A DNA stretch of 64,000 nt from Devosia epidermidihirudinis (GTDB lineage Bacteria > Pseudomonadota > Alphaproteobacteria > Rhizobiales > Devosiaceae): assembly GCF_000971295.1 (NCBI RefSeq), contig NZ_LANJ01000004.1, forward strand, positions 124,001 through 188,000, in the 5' to 3' direction. The translations under genes and the position numbers were made by a program. The notes under the pieces were generated by a model, which did no database searches, was not told the DNA's origin, and was given only the letters and a program-made list of their open reading frames with translations. Below, piece by piece: positions 17,392 to 27,268 of this stretch; positions within the stretch are counted from its first letter, which is position 1, and the number at the start of each line of letters is the position of its first letter.

Positions 17392-19365
17392 ATGACAAAT
17401 ACAGCCCAGCAGAATGATTTGGCCAATGCGATCCGCTCCCTGTCCATGGACGCGGTGGAAAAAGCCAATTCTGGTCACCCAGGCCTGCCCATGGGCTGCG
17501 CAGACATTGCGACCGTGCTGTTCACAAAAGTGATGAAGTTCGATCCCGCAGACAGCAAGTGGGCTGACCGCGATCGCTTCGTCCTGTCGGCCGGCCATGG
17601 CTCGATGCTGCTCTACTCCTCGCTCTATCTGCTGGGCTACGAGGACATGACCATCGAGCAGGTCAAGAATTTCCGTCAGCTCGGCTCCAAGACGGCTGGC
17701 CACCCAGAGTACGGTTATGCGCAGGGCATCGAAACCACCACCGGCCCACTCGGCCAGGGTGTGGGCAATGCTGTCGGCATGGCAATCGCGGAAGCCAAGC
17801 TGGCTGCCGAGTTCGGTTCCGACATCGTCGACCACCACACCTGGTGCCTGGCTGGTGACGGGTGCCTCATGGAAGGCATCTCCCAGGAAGCCATCGCGCT
17901 TGCCGGACACCTCAAGCTGCACAAGCTGACCCTGATCTGGGATAACAACAACATCACCATCGATGGCGCTGTGTCCAATTCCGACAGCACCGACCAGATC
18001 GCGCGTTTCAAGGCATCGGGCTGGAACACCATTGAGATCGATGGCCACGATCAGGCCGCCATCGAGAAGGCTCTGCTCGACTCCAAGAAGTCGGACAAGC
18101 CAACCCTGATCGCTGCCAAGACCACCATCGGCTTTGGCGCGCCCAAGAAGGCCGGCACCAACAAGGTTCACGGCTCGCCTCTCGGCGCCGAAGAACTGGC
18201 TGGCGCCAAGGCAGCCCTCGGCATCACCTACCCCGCATTCGAGGTTCCAGCCGACACGCTGGAAGCCTGGCGCGCCGCTGGCCGTCGCTCGCAGAACGTG
18301 CGTGGCGAATGGCAGTCCCGTCTGGCCGCATCGGCCAGCAAGGCCGAGTTCGAGCGCCGCACCGCAGGCGAGCTGCCAGCCGGCTTTGCCAACGCGATCA
18401 ACGACTACAAGCAGAAGCTCAGCGCCGAACTGCCGAAGGTTGCAAGCCGCAAGGCCAGCCAGATGGCGCTCGAGGTCATCAACGCCATCGTTCCCGAGAC
18501 CCAGGGCGGCTCGGCTGACCTCACCGGCTCAAACCTGACCAACACCAAGGAAACCCTGCCCTTCCAGGCGGACAATTATTCCGGCCGCTACATGATGTAC
18601 GGCATCCGCGAGCAAGGCATGGCTGCGGCCATGAACGGCATTGCGCTGCATGGCGGCCTGATCCCCTACGGCGGCACCTTCATGTGCTTCACCGACTATG
18701 CGCGCCCTGCCATCCGCCTGTCGGCGCTGATGCACCAGCGCGTCATCTACGTGATGACCCACGACTCCATTGGCCTGGGCGAAGACGGCCCGACCCACCA
18801 GCCCGTCGAGCACATGTCCGCCCTGCGCGCCATTCCGAACCTTCTGGTGTTCCGTCCTGCAGACGCCGTGGAAACTGCCGAATGCTGGCAGCTTGCGCTC
18901 GAAAGCGACAGTGCACCGTCCATTCTCGCGCTCTCGCGCCAGAACCTGCCAACGGTCCGCACCCAGCACACCACGGAAAACCTCTCGGCCAAGGGCGCCT
19001 ACACCCTTGCCGGTGAACTTGACGCAGAGGTCATCATCTTCGCGACCGGCTCGGAAGTTGCCATCGCGCTGGACGGCATGAAGCTGCTGGCCGAGAAGGG
19101 CATCAGCGCCCGCGTCGTGTCGGTTCCATCCATGGAACTCTTTGCCAAGCAGTCCGACGCTTACCGCGCCGAGGTGCTGGGCAATGCCAAGGCCCGCGTC
19201 GCTATCGAAGCCGGCACGGAAATGAGCTGGAACAAGCTGCTGGGCGACAAGGGTCGCTTCGTCGGCATGCACGGCTTTGGCGCGTCGGGCCCGATTGAAG
19301 AGCTCTATGAGCACTTCAACATCACAGCCAAGGCCGTTGTTGAAGCCGCCACCGCACAGTTGTAA
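17392..19365 (+). CDS. tkt: Transketolase
   Basis: Transfers two-carbon ketol units in the pentose phosphate pathway with thiamine diphosphate. Start chosen at ATG 17392 ([15 protein letters not shown]); upstream codons do not resemble the family. The TPP-binding stretch [20 protein letters not shown], the substrate loops [12 protein letters not shown] and the pyrimidine-domain block [16 protein letters not shown] are all present; the C-terminal transketolase domain ends at 657 residues, the usual length. gap follows 48 bases later on the same strand, so the two are probably one transcript. Confidence 0.97.
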   Translation: MTNTAQQNDLANAIRSLSMDAVEKANSGHPGLPMGCADIATVLFTKVMKFDPADSKWADRDRFVLSAGHGSMLLYSSLYLLGYEDMTIEQVKNFRQLGSKTAGHPEYGYAQGIETTTGPLGQGVGNAVGMAIAEAKLAAEFGSDIVDHHTWCLAGDGCLMEGISQEAIALAGHLKLHKLTLIWDNNNITIDGAVSNSDSTDQIARFKASGWNTIEIDGHDQAAIEKALLDSKKSDKPTLIAAKTTIGFGAPKKAGTNKVHGSPLGAEELAGAKAALGITYPAFEVPADTLEAWRAAGRRSQNVRGEWQSRLAASASKAEFERRTAGELPAGFANAINDYKQKLSAELPKVASRKASQMALEVINAIVPETQGGSADLTGSNLTNTKETLPFQADNYSGRYMMYGIREQGMAAAMNGIALHGGLIPYGGTFMCFTDYARPAIRLSALMHQRVIYVMTHDSIGLGEDGPTHQPVEHMSALRAIPNLLVFRPADAVETAECWQLALESDSAPSILALSRQNLPTVRTQHTTENLSAKGAYTLAGELDAEVIIFATGSEVAIALDGMKLLAEKGISARVVSVPSMELFAKQSDAYRAEVLGNAKARVAIEAGTEMSWNKLLGDKGRFVGMHGFGASGPIEELYEHFNITAKAVVEAATAQL

Positions 19366-19412
19366 GAGAGCCTCGCTCTCTTTCTCCTCCTAGACCCCTT
19401 AAGGAGCCTCAT

Positions 19413-20420
19413 ATGGCAGTCCGCGTCGCCATCAATGGTTTTGGCCGTATCGGCCGCAATGTTCTGCGCGCCATTATCGAATCTGGCCGTACCGATATCG
19501 AAGTCGTTGCGATCAACGACCTCGGCCCGGTCGAAACCAATGCCCACCTGTTCCGCTTCGACAGCGTTCACGGCCGCTTCAACGGCACCGTGACCGTTGA
19601 TGGCAACACCATCGACGTTGGTCGCGGCCCGATCCAGGTGACCGCCGTGCGTGATCCGGCCGAGCTGCCACACGCCGCCATGGGCGTCGACATCGCGCTT
19701 GAATGCACCGGCATCTTTACCTCCAAGGAAAAGGCCAGCGCGCATCTCAAGGCCGGCGCAAAGAAGGTGATCATCTCGGCTCCCGGCGACGGCGCGGACA
19801 AGACCATCGTTTATGGCATCAACCACCACGATCTGACCAAGGACGACCTGGTCATCTCGAACGCTTCGTGCACCACCAACTGCCTGGCTCCGCTGGCCTA
19901 TGTGCTGCACAAGGAATTCGGCATCGAAAAGGGAATGATGACCACCATCCATTCCTATACTGGTGACCAGCCAACGCTCGACACCATGCACAAGGATCTC
20001 TATCGCGGCCGCGCTGCGGCCCTGAGCCAGATCCCGACCTCGACCGGCGCTGCCAAGGCCATCGGCCTGGTGCTGCCTGATCTCAAGGGCAAGCTGGATG
20101 GTATCTCGATCCGAGTTCCAACCCCCAATGTGTCCTGCGTCGACTTCAAGTTCATCGCCAAGCGCCATGTGACCGCCGACGAGATCAACGCTGCCGTGCG
20201 CAAGTATGCCGATGGCGAGCTCAAGGGCATTCTGGGCTACACCACCCAGCCAAACGTCTCGATCGACTTCAACCACGATCCGCACTCCTCCACCATGGCT
20301 CTCGACCAGACCAAGGTGATGGACGGCAATTTCGTGTCGGTCCTGAGCTGGTACGACAACGAGTGGGGCTTCTCCAACCGCATGGCCGACACCGCCGTTG
20401 CACTGGGCAAGACGCTCTAA
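19413..20420 (+). CDS. gap: Glyceraldehyde-3-phosphate dehydrogenase, type I
   Basis: Oxidises glyceraldehyde-3-phosphate to 1,3-bisphosphoglycerate with NAD+. The Rossmann start [12 protein letters not shown] (5-16) and the active-site [12 protein letters not shown] with Cys153 are intact; the C-terminal [12 protein letters not shown] is standard. AAGGAG lies 7 bases before the ATG. It follows tkt and ends in a strong terminator, so pgk is a separate unit further on. Length 335 is normal. Confidence 0.97.
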   Translation: MAVRVAINGFGRIGRNVLRAIIESGRTDIEVVAINDLGPVETNAHLFRFDSVHGRFNGTVTVDGNTIDVGRGPIQVTAVRDPAELPHAAMGVDIALECTGIFTSKEKASAHLKAGAKKVIISAPGDGADKTIVYGINHHDLTKDDLVISNASCTTNCLAPLAYVLHKEFGIEKGMMTTIHSYTGDQPTLDTMHKDLYRGRAAALSQIPTSTGAAKAIGLVLPDLKGKLDGISIRVPTPNVSCVDFKFIAKRHVTADEINAAVRKYADGELKGILGYTTQPNVSIDFNHDPHSSTMALDQTKVMDGNFVSVLSWYDNEWGFSNRMADTAVALGKTL

Positions 20421-20442
20421 GCTGTCGGCACCGCAAGAATTT

Positions 20443-20472
20443 AAGGGCGCTCCCTCGGGGCGCCCTTTTTTT
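20443..20472 (+). terminator. Intrinsic terminator after gap
   Basis: Stem AAGGGCGC / GCGCCCTT with a nine-base loop, followed by seven T. A strong rho-independent terminator 22 bases after the gap stop. Confidence 0.9.
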
Positions 20473-20486
20473 GCCAGTCTCGGCGC

Positions 20487-20549
20487 CATTCCCGCGAAAG
20501 CGGGAATCCCCCTCCGTCAGCAAGAGAGATTCCCGCTTTCGCGGGAATG
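20487..20549. repeat. Inverted pair of REP-like palindromes
   Basis: Unit 1 (20487-20508) has stem ATTCCCGC / GCGGGAAT with a GAAA loop. Unit 2 (20528-20549) is its exact reverse complement, 19 bases further on. Each unit is itself a hairpin, so this is a BIME-like pair of extragenic palindromes. Related units occur at 41297-41394. Confidence 0.85.
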
Positions 20550-20616
20550 ACGCGGTGCTCTATTGTGAACTACCAAGAGCGCAAACTGCACGCGCGATAG
20601 TTATGGCGAACGACTC

Positions 20617-21147
20617 ATGAGCCTTGATCGATCCGTCCGCTGGCATGGGCTTGATCCCGTTAGCATCGAACATTGCCATGTCATCTCGACCGCCCGCGAT
20701 ACGCGCATTCGCTCGACGACCATCACGCCCGAGCATGGGCTGTTCTACCGCATCAAACTCGATGACACCGAGCATGTGCGCACGGTCAAGATCGAGCGCA
20801 CCGATGGCACCGTGCTGGAGCTGTTTTCCGATGGCGCCGGCAATTGGTCGGACGACCGCGCCGAGCCGCTCTCCCAGCTCAAAGGCTGCATCGACATCGA
20901 CATATCGTCCAGCCCGCTGACCAATTCGCTGCCGCTCTGGCGCTGCCAATGGGTGACCGGCCAGCCGCAACGCTTTGCCATGGCCTGGATCGATACGGAC
21001 TCCATGACGGTTCAGCGCGCCGAGCAGCTCTACACCCAGCTCGACGCCACCCATTTCCGCTTCCAGTCAGCTGATTTCGAGCGCGTCATCGAAGTCGACG
21101 CCGATATGTTGGTCGTGGATTATCCCGGTCTCTTCACGCGCGCCTGA
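20617..21147 (+). CDS. Putative glycolipid-binding family protein (PF06475)
   Basis: A 176-residue soluble protein that matches, by eye, the putative glycolipid-binding family: an N-terminal RWHGLDPVSIEHC, a conserved GCIDIDISSSPLTNSLPLWR core (family pattern gC-x-DvDl-x-xTPfTNtLP) and a C-terminal VVDYPGLFTRA. The family is a single beta barrel of unknown physiological role. It lies after the gap terminator and the palindrome pair, so it probably has its own promoter. The Gfo/Idh gene converges on it 4 bases away. Confidence 0.75.
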   Translation: MSLDRSVRWHGLDPVSIEHCHVISTARDTRIRSTTITPEHGLFYRIKLDDTEHVRTVKIERTDGTVLELFSDGAGNWSDDRAEPLSQLKGCIDIDISSSPLTNSLPLWRCQWVTGQPQRFAMAWIDTDSMTVQRAEQLYTQLDATHFRFQSADFERVIEVDADMLVVDYPGLFTRA

Positions 21148-21151
21148 GAAC

Positions 21152-22126
21152 TCAGCCGCAGGCGGCTTCCCACTCGGCAAGCAGCCCCATGATCTCCAGC
21201 GAATCCTTGAGCCGGGGCGAGGGGCGCGCGGCTTGCGTTAGCCCCTGCGCCACGCAGCGCTCCATCAGCAAAACCTGATGGTGGAAGGCATCATGGCTGT
21301 CCTCAAGCAGGGTGATTTCGGCTGTCTCACCATAGGCCTGGAACTGCAGCCTATTGCTCGTCCCCGGCAGCCATGGATTGGTCAGGAAGCGCAAGGTGCC
21401 CTTGTCTCCAACAATGACAAAGTCATGCGCCATGCCGACCATATCGCTGGACTGCAGCGTGGCCAGAACGCCGTTGCCGAAGCGGACACTTATCGCCGCA
21501 TGGCCGATATTGCCGTCCTTGGGCGAGCGCACTCCGGACCCGGTCACCACGCGGTCTGCAAAGGCTGCATCGCCAAACGCGGTCTGCATCACGAACTGCA
21601 GCAACGAGACGGGATAGCATCCGATATTGTACAGCGTGCCGCCGCCCTGCGGATTGACCACGTCCCAGATATCGGCGGCATAGAACCCGCTGATGGAGGC
21701 GATGGTGCCGACATCGGCCAGCATTTCGGGCAGGTGCCTGTACATCGGGTGGGCCAGATACATCAGCCCTTCCACAAACAGCACATCATGGTCCCGCACG
21801 GCCTCAGCCAGCGCTCCTGCCTGCGCCAGTGTTCGCGTCAGCGACTTTTCGCTGAGGATCGCCTTGCCCGCCTTGGCGGCGGCGATAACACCTTCATGAT
21901 GCATGTGATTGGGCGTGCCGATGTAGACCACATCCACCGCCGGATCGGCGAGCAGCTCGTCAAGGCTGCCATAGGTGGTCGCAATGTCGTGCTGGCTGGC
22001 GAACGCCGCCAGCCGTCCCGCGTCGCGCCCGGTCACCGCCGCAATGCGCGAACCGGGGCTGCCCTTGATGGCATCGGCCATTGTGGTGGAGATAAAGCTC
22101 GTTCCGACAATACCCCAGCCCAGCAT
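21152..22126 (-). CDS. Gfo/Idh/MocA family oxidoreductase
   Basis: NAD(P)-dependent oxidoreductase of sugars, inositols or related compounds; the exact substrate is unknown. Start chosen at ATG 22126 (MLGWGIVGTSFIS, AGGATGG upstream). The Rossmann motif GIVGTSFIS opens the protein and the strand TPNHMHHEGVIAAAKAGKA matches the family. The usual catalytic EKP is EKS here (SEKSLTRT, near residue 93), while GGGTLYNIGCYPV provides the later active-site block. It sits alone on the minus strand between gap and pgk, an insertion in the glycolytic cluster. Confidence 0.87.
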   Translation of the reverse strand: MLGWGIVGTSFISTTMADAIKGSPGSRIAAVTGRDAGRLAAFASQHDIATTYGSLDELLADPAVDVVYIGTPNHMHHEGVIAAAKAGKAILSEKSLTRTLAQAGALAEAVRDHDVLFVEGLMYLAHPMYRHLPEMLADVGTIASISGFYAADIWDVVNPQGGGTLYNIGCYPVSLLQFVMQTAFGDAAFADRVVTGSGVRSPKDGNIGHAAISVRFGNGVLATLQSSDMVGMAHDFVIVGDKGTLRFLTNPWLPGTSNRLQFQAYGETAEITLLEDSHDAFHHQVLLMERCVAQGLTQAARPSPRLKDSLEIMGLLAEWEAACG

Positions 22127-22280
22127 GGCCCATCCTGATGTTGGATTTGATCGGCCATGCCTAGCCTCCCCGCAGCTTGCCACGCAATGAAAAAGCAGGC
22201 GCTGGCAGCAGCGCTCCCCCCTTCCCCCGTTCGCGCCGCTCTGCTACGCCAGCGGCGAACACCGACCTCCGGAGGCCCCA

Positions 22281-23483
22281 GTGACCGACAGCTTCAAGAC
22301 CCTCGACGAACTCGACCTGACCAACAAGCGCGTCCTGCTGCGGGCCGATCTCAACGTTCCGGTCGCCAATGGCAAGGTCACCGACGCCACCCGCATCGAG
22401 CGGCTGGTTCCCACCATCCGCGAAATCGTCAAGCACGATGGCAAAGTGATCCTGCTTAGCCATTTCGGCCGCCCCAAGGGCAAGGTCGATCCCGAGTTCT
22501 CGCTCGAGCAGGTCTGCGAAGCCGTCGCCAATGAAACCGGCCATCCGGTCGGCTTTGTCGCCACCGACTGGAACGACGTCAGCGCCGCCAAGCAGGCGAT
22601 CGACGAAGCACCCGTCGGCTCCGTGCTGGTGCTGGAAAACACCCGCTTCCATCCCGGTGAAGAAACCAACGATGTTGAGCTCGCCAAGCGCATGGCCAGC
22701 CTCGGCGACGTCTATGTCAACGACGCCTTCTCGGCAGCTCACCGCGCCCATGCCTCGACGGAAGCGCTGGCGCGTCTGTTGCCTGCGGCGGCAGGTTTGG
22801 CCATGCAGGCCGAACTCGAAGCGCTGGAATCCGGCCTCGGCAAGCCCAAGAAGCCCGTGATCGCCATCGTCGGCGGCGCCAAGGTCTCCTCCAAGATCGA
22901 TCTGCTGGAAAACCTCGTAACCAAGGTCGATGGCCTGGTCATCGGTGGCGGCATGGCCAATACGTTCCTGCATGCGCAGGGCCATGGCGTCGGCAAGTCG
23001 CTGGCCGAAAAGGACCTCGCGGAAACCGCGCTGCGCATCATGGACAAGGCCGTCGATAGCGGTTGTGCCATCATCCTGCCAATTGACGCGGTCGTCGCCT
23101 GGCACTTCAAGGCCGACACCCCGACCCGTCTTTATGGCGTAGACGCGATCGATCCGGATGGCATGGTGCTCGACATTGGCCCATCCTCCATCGAGCGTAT
23201 CACCGGCGCCATCGACGACGCGCACACCGTCGTCTGGAACGGCCCCATGGGTGCGTTTGAAATGAACCCGTTCGACGCTGGCACGGTCGCCATAGCCAAG
23301 CACGTCGCCAAGCGCACGCATGAGGGCAAGCTGATCTCGGTCGCCGGGGGCGGCGACACCGTTGGCGCACTGGCCCATGCCGGCGTCAAGGACGCCTTCA
23401 CCTATGTCTCGACCGCTGGCGGCGCCTTCCTCGAATGGATGGAAGGCAAGCCCCTCCCCGGCGTCGAAGCGCTGAAAAAGTAA
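22281..23483 (+). CDS. pgk: Phosphoglycerate kinase
   Basis: Makes ATP and 3-phosphoglycerate from 1,3-bisphosphoglycerate. The start is GTG at 22281, set by GGAGG six bases upstream. The N-terminal signature [19 protein letters not shown] and the substrate loop [11 protein letters not shown], with [10 protein letters not shown] later, are standard; the nucleotide-binding [11 protein letters not shown] is near the C-terminus. 400 residues, typical size. A terminator follows and fba comes next as its own unit. Confidence 0.97.
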   Translation: MTDSFKTLDELDLTNKRVLLRADLNVPVANGKVTDATRIERLVPTIREIVKHDGKVILLSHFGRPKGKVDPEFSLEQVCEAVANETGHPVGFVATDWNDVSAAKQAIDEAPVGSVLVLENTRFHPGEETNDVELAKRMASLGDVYVNDAFSAAHRAHASTEALARLLPAAAGLAMQAELEALESGLGKPKKPVIAIVGGAKVSSKIDLLENLVTKVDGLVIGGGMANTFLHAQGHGVGKSLAEKDLAETALRIMDKAVDSGCAIILPIDAVVAWHFKADTPTRLYGVDAIDPDGMVLDIGPSSIERITGAIDDAHTVVWNGPMGAFEMNPFDAGTVAIAKHVAKRTHEGKLISVAGGGDTVGALAHAGVKDAFTYVSTAGGAFLEWMEGKPLPGVEALKK

Positions 23484-23490
23484 GATGCAG

Positions 23491-23518
23491 AAGGCCGGGT
23501 CAACGATCCGGCCTTTTT
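23491..23518 (+). terminator. Intrinsic terminator after pgk
   Basis: A 10-bp stem (AAGGCCGGGT with ATCCGGCCTT, one G-T pair), five-base loop and TTTTT tail, 8 bases after the pgk stop. Confidence 0.88.
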
Positions 23519-23544
23519 CTTTGTTCCACCTATTTTCGACCACC

Positions 23545-23596
23545 TTTCGTCTAATAAACGCAGGTCTAATCGTCGACGCGAAAACGAAAGTCTAAT
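23545..23596 (+). promoter_or_regulatory. Repeated GTCTAAT sites upstream of fba
   Basis: GTCTAAT occurs three times (23549-23555, 23564-23570, 23590-23596) in the 110-base gap before fba. The outer copies are flanked by an inverted CTTTCGT (23544-23550) and ACGAAAG (23584-23590). Such clustered repeats suggest an operator for a carbon-flow regulator; no family is assigned. Confidence 0.4.
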
Positions 23597-23628
23597 CTGC
23601 ACGCTAACATTCAGGCCGAGGTACACAG

Positions 23629-24657
23629 ATGGCGAAGTCGCTCAATTCCATTGCCCAGAAGCTCATGGAAACCGGCAAAGGCATTCTTGCCGCCGATGAA
23701 TCCGAAGGCACGATCGCCAAGCGCTTCGCCAAGATCAACCTGCCCAACACCCTCGACCTGCGCCGCGACTATCGCGAAATGTTGTTCCGCTCGACCACTG
23801 CCATGCAGAACTACATCTCTGGCGTCATCCTCACCGAAGAGACGCTTGAGCAGCAGGCCGCCGACGGCACCGCCTTCCGCGCCATTCTCGCCGACGCCGA
23901 CGTTATCCCCGGCATCAAGGTCGACCGCGGCGCGTTCCCCATGCCCGGCGACAGCGGCGAAAAGATCACCGAGGGCCTTGATGGCCTGCGCCAGCGCCTG
24001 ACGCGTTATGCAGATCTCGGTGCAGGCTTTGCCAAATGGCGCGCCGTCATCACCATCAATGACGTTGCTCCCACCCGCAACAATATCCGCGCCAATGCCC
24101 ATGCGCTGGCCCGCTACGCCATTCTCTGCCAGGAAGCGGGCATCGTCCCCGTGGTTGAGCCCGAGGTCGTCGGCGACGGCGAACCCGGCAATCACTCGCT
24201 CGAACGCTGCGCCGCCGTCACCGGCGAAGTGCTGGAAAACGTCTTCAAAGAACTCCGCCTCGCGGGCGTCGAGCTTTCCGGCATGCTGCTCAAGCCAAAC
24301 ATGGTGCTGCCCGGCGTCAACTCGCGCGAGCGCCCAACCGTCGAGGAAGTCGCCCAGCGCACCGTCTCCGTGCTGCGCGAGCATGTTCCTGCGGCCGTTC
24401 CCGGCATTGCGTTCCTGTCAGGCGGTCAGACCGATGAGGAAGCCACGGCGCATCTGTCGGCCATGAACCAGATTGCCGGCAAACCATGGCCGCTGACCTT
24501 CTCCTATGGCCGCGCCCTGCAAAATGTAGCGCTACGCACCTGGGCTGGTCGTCGCGAGAACTTCCCAGCCGCGCAGGCCGCCTTCACCCATCGCGCCCAC
24601 ATGAACTCGCTGGCAGCGCTCGGCACCTGGTCGGGAGAGCTCGACAAGGCCGCCTGA
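23629..24657 (+). CDS. fba: Fructose-bisphosphate aldolase, class I
   Basis: Cleaves fructose-1,6-bisphosphate using a Schiff-base lysine. The reactive Lys222 lies in MLLKPNMVLPG; ILAADESEGTIAKRF (19-33) and VVEPEVVGDGE (175-185) are class I signatures. 342 residues, matching the eukaryote-like class I aldolases found in some alphaproteobacteria rather than the metal-dependent class II type. It has its own leader with repeated GTCTAAT sites and its own terminator. The symbol fbaB is also used for class I enzymes. Confidence 0.95.
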   Translation: MAKSLNSIAQKLMETGKGILAADESEGTIAKRFAKINLPNTLDLRRDYREMLFRSTTAMQNYISGVILTEETLEQQAADGTAFRAILADADVIPGIKVDRGAFPMPGDSGEKITEGLDGLRQRLTRYADLGAGFAKWRAVITINDVAPTRNNIRANAHALARYAILCQEAGIVPVVEPEVVGDGEPGNHSLERCAAVTGEVLENVFKELRLAGVELSGMLLKPNMVLPGVNSRERPTVEEVAQRTVSVLREHVPAAVPGIAFLSGGQTDEEATAHLSAMNQIAGKPWPLTFSYGRALQNVALRTWAGRRENFPAAQAAFTHRAHMNSLAALGTWSGELDKAA

Positions 24658-24691
24658 TCTGACAATTATCCGACGCCCAACGTCGCACTGT

Positions 24692-24726
24692 GGCGCGCTC
24701 TCTTCCCAGGGGCGCGCCTTTTTTGT
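24692..24726 (+). terminator. Intrinsic terminator after fba
   Basis: Stem GGCGCGC / GCGCGCC with a 13-base loop, followed by TTTTTTTG; 35 bases after the fba stop. Confidence 0.85.
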
Positions 24727-24840
24727 GTGCCCACACCAGCCATTGCGCCCACCCGACGCTATCGCCTATTGGAGAGGCGTCCCTTTTGTCGCCTAAATGC
24801 CGCGACATAGAGTTTGCTGCGTCGAGTATCCGGAAGCCCA

Positions 24841-25443
24841 ATGGCACCTCAGCTTTATCTCATTACCCCTGCTGCCGCCGACCCGGCGACCTTCCCGGCC
24901 ACGCTTATGGCCGTGCTCAATGCCGCAGAAGTCTCGGCGCTGCTGGTCCATCGTGGCGCGGCCGACGAGGCCACCTATGCCAAGTTGGCAGCTGCCGTCA
25001 TCAACGTTGGCCAAGGCGCAGGCTGCGCCGTGTTGCTCGAAGATGATGTGGCACTGGCCAAGCGCCTCGGTGCTGATGGCGTGCATATCACCGGCGGCGC
25101 CAAGGCGCTCAAGGATGCCATTGGCGCGCTCAAGCCCGCCCTGATCGTTGGCGCCGGCAAGGCCGAAACCCGCCACGACGCCATGGCCTTCGGCGAAATG
25201 GACGTCGACTACGTGTTTTTTGGCCCCATCGACGGCGCTGCCGATACGCAGGCTGGCGAGCTGGCTGAATGGTGGGCCGATACGTTCGAAATTCCAGCCG
25301 TCTTCAGCGACGCCACTGCAACGCCTGAAACCGCTGACGCCCGTGGCGCGGAATTCCTTGCGCTGTCCGCCTCGATCTGGTCCGCCAAGGACCCGGTCGC
25401 CGCCATGGCGGCAATAGCTGCCGCTCTCGGAGAAACCGCATGA
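24841..25443 (+). CDS. Thiamine phosphate synthase-like protein
   Basis: A 200-residue TIM-barrel protein with ThiE-like patterns: LITPAAADP at the N-terminus, EDDVALAKRLGADGVHITGG in the middle and VDYVFFGPIDG near residue 125. In true ThiE the middle block reads NDR-xDLA...GVHLGQxD; here the NDR is EDD and the GQxD is replaced, and the GPxxxT-K loop is altered. Thiamine phosphate synthesis is therefore doubtful; a TenI-like or diverged role is as likely. Start chosen at ATG 24841. No TPP riboswitch was seen upstream. Its stop overlaps the next gene by four bases. Confidence 0.72.
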   Translation: MAPQLYLITPAAADPATFPATLMAVLNAAEVSALLVHRGAADEATYAKLAAAVINVGQGAGCAVLLEDDVALAKRLGADGVHITGGAKALKDAIGALKPALIVGAGKAETRHDAMAFGEMDVDYVFFGPIDGAADTQAGELAEWWADTFEIPAVFSDATATPETADARGAEFLALSASIWSAKDPVAAMAAIAAALGETA

Positions 25444-26579
25444 CCCTTCGTCTGCGCGCTCTGGCTGTTGTTCTGGCTCTGTTGCCGCTGCCCGTTCTGG
25501 CGCAGGAGAATCCCGCAGAGTCGATCAGCAATGAAATCTTCGGGCCGCGCGCAGCGGCCGATTATGCCTATGGCGCTTTTCAGCGCGGCTATTACCTGAC
25601 GGCCCTGGAATATGCTTTGCCGCGCGCTGAAAAGGGTGACGCAGCAGCGCAAACCCTGATCGCCGAGATTTACGCCAAGGGCCTTGGCATCGCGCAGAAC
25701 GAACAGCGCGCCGCCGGCTGGTACCAGCTGGCCGCCAATAATGGCGATCGCCTCGCCATGTTCGAACTGGCCACCTATTATCAGGATGGCACCGGCGTCA
25801 CCAAAAACCGCGCGCGCGCCGCTGATCTGTTCAAAAAGTCAGCCGAAGCTGGCTACGTTCCGGCCAAGTACAATATGGCGCTGCTGCATGTTGAAGGCAT
25901 CTATGCCCCGCCCAGCCTCGTCACCGCAGCCGAGCTGATGAAAGAGGCAGCGGACGCCGAACTGCCCGAAGCGCAATACGACTACGGCACAATGCTGATC
26001 GAAGGCGCGGGCATTGCGCCCAACGATGCCGAAGGCGCCCGCTATATCGGCCTGGCCGCCGATCAGGATCTCATCGCCGCGCAGATCGACTATGCCACCC
26101 TGCTCTATATGGGCCAGGGCATCGAAAAGAATGTGCCCGAAGCCGCGCGCTGGTATGAGCGCGCCGCCGAAGCCGGCAATGCCGTGGCACAGAACCGCTA
26201 CGCCAAGCTGCTCGCTGTGGGTGAAGGCGTTTCGCTCAACCTGCAGGAATCAGCGATGTGGCGCGCCCTCGCCCGCCGTCAGGGTCTGTCCGATCCTTCG
26301 CTCGATCGCCTTTTGGTGTCGATCTCGGCAGCTGATCTTGCCGCGGCCGAAGAACGTGCTCGTTTCTGGCCATCGGTGCCGCCGCGTGCGGCAGATGCAA
26401 CGCCAACCACCCCTGCAACTCCTGCGCCTGCAGCACTGCCCGCACCAACAGATGATGGCGAAGCACCCGCTGCGGCCCCTGCATCAACACCGGTCGAGAC
26501 GGACGAGCCACCAGCAGCAGAGCCCACAACCAGCACCGGAAAAACAGCGCCTGTGCCAGCTCAGCGGCAAAAGCCTTGA
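25440..26579 (+). CDS. Secreted Sel1-like repeat protein
   Basis: A 379-residue exported protein with a Sec signal (MTLRLRALAVVLALLPLPVL ending VLAQ). Residues about 55-285 contain six Sel1-like (TPR-type) repeats with the pattern A-x-x-x-LAxxYxxGxGVxxNxxxAAxWYxxAA. The C-terminal 80 residues are low-complexity Pro/Ala/Thr. Such proteins usually serve as periplasmic protein-protein scaffolds; no partner is known here. The start codon overlaps the ThiE-like gene (ATGA), so both are co-translated even though their roles look unrelated. Confidence 0.85.
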   Translation: MTLRLRALAVVLALLPLPVLAQENPAESISNEIFGPRAAADYAYGAFQRGYYLTALEYALPRAEKGDAAAQTLIAEIYAKGLGIAQNEQRAAGWYQLAANNGDRLAMFELATYYQDGTGVTKNRARAADLFKKSAEAGYVPAKYNMALLHVEGIYAPPSLVTAAELMKEAADAELPEAQYDYGTMLIEGAGIAPNDAEGARYIGLAADQDLIAAQIDYATLLYMGQGIEKNVPEAARWYERAAEAGNAVAQNRYAKLLAVGEGVSLNLQESAMWRALARRQGLSDPSLDRLLVSISAADLAAAEERARFWPSVPPRAADATPTTPATPAPAALPAPTDDGEAPAAAPASTPVETDEPPAAEPTTSTGKTAPVPAQRQKP

Positions 26580-26698
26580 ACCGGCGGGCATTCTGAGGCA
26601 ATAAGCCCGCCACGCCCAATCAAGCATATCAACCTTCGGCCGGCCGCAACGGCGCGTTCGGCCCGAGCCAATAATGTGCTCACCTGAAAGCAACACGT

Positions 26699-27265
26699 AT
26701 GGCCAAGATCAACGGCAACGAAATCCGCCCCGGCTTCGTCATCAACCACCAGGACCGCCTCTGGGTCGCGGTCAAGGTTGATCACGTCAAGCCAGGCAAG
26801 GGCGGCGCCTATGCACAGGTTGAGCTCAAGGCCATCCTGGGCGGCACCAAGCTCAACGAGCGTTTCCGCTCCGCTGAAACCGTCGAGCAGGTCGAACTCG
26901 AATTCCGCGATTTCACCTATCTTTATGAGCAGGGCGATAGCCTCGTGTTCATGGATCAGGACAGCTACGAGCAGGTCGAACTGCCCAAGGACTTCGTCGG
27001 CGAACGCGCCGCGTTCCTGCAGGACGGCATGAAGATCACGCTTGAAATGCACGAAGAGACCCCTCTCGGCATCAAGTTCCCGGCCAACGTCGTGCTTGAA
27101 GTCACCGAGGCAGACCCGGTGCAGAAGGGCCAGAGCGTTTCCAGCCAGTTCAAGCCCGCTATTCTCTCGAACGGCCTGCGCGTGATGGTGCCGCCTTTCA
27201 TTGCCGTCGGTGAACGCATTGTCGTCGACACCACTGAAGCCACCTATATGCGTCGGGCGGACTAA
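26699..27265 (+). CDS. efp: Elongation factor P
   Basis: EF-P relieves ribosome stalling at polyproline stretches. The 188-residue protein has the KOW-like domain I with the modifiable loop [10 protein letters not shown] (Lys34), followed by two OB folds; the C-terminus [18 protein letters not shown] is standard. Lys34 implies lysylation by EpmA/EpmB, but those genes are not in the window. Strong need is plausible because TolA and other neighbours are proline-rich. suhB starts 3 bases after its stop. Confidence 0.97.
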   Translation: MAKINGNEIRPGFVINHQDRLWVAVKVDHVKPGKGGAYAQVELKAILGGTKLNERFRSAETVEQVELEFRDFTYLYEQGDSLVFMDQDSYEQVELPKDFVGERAAFLQDGMKITLEMHEETPLGIKFPANVVLEVTEADPVQKGQSVSSQFKPAILSNGLRVMVPPFIAVGERIVVDTTEATYMRRAD

Positions 27266-27268
27266 TCC

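Noticed and set aside
24661..24840. TPP riboswitch upstream of the ThiE-like gene
   Set aside because: The gap holds the fba terminator and no CUGAGA-type TPP core.
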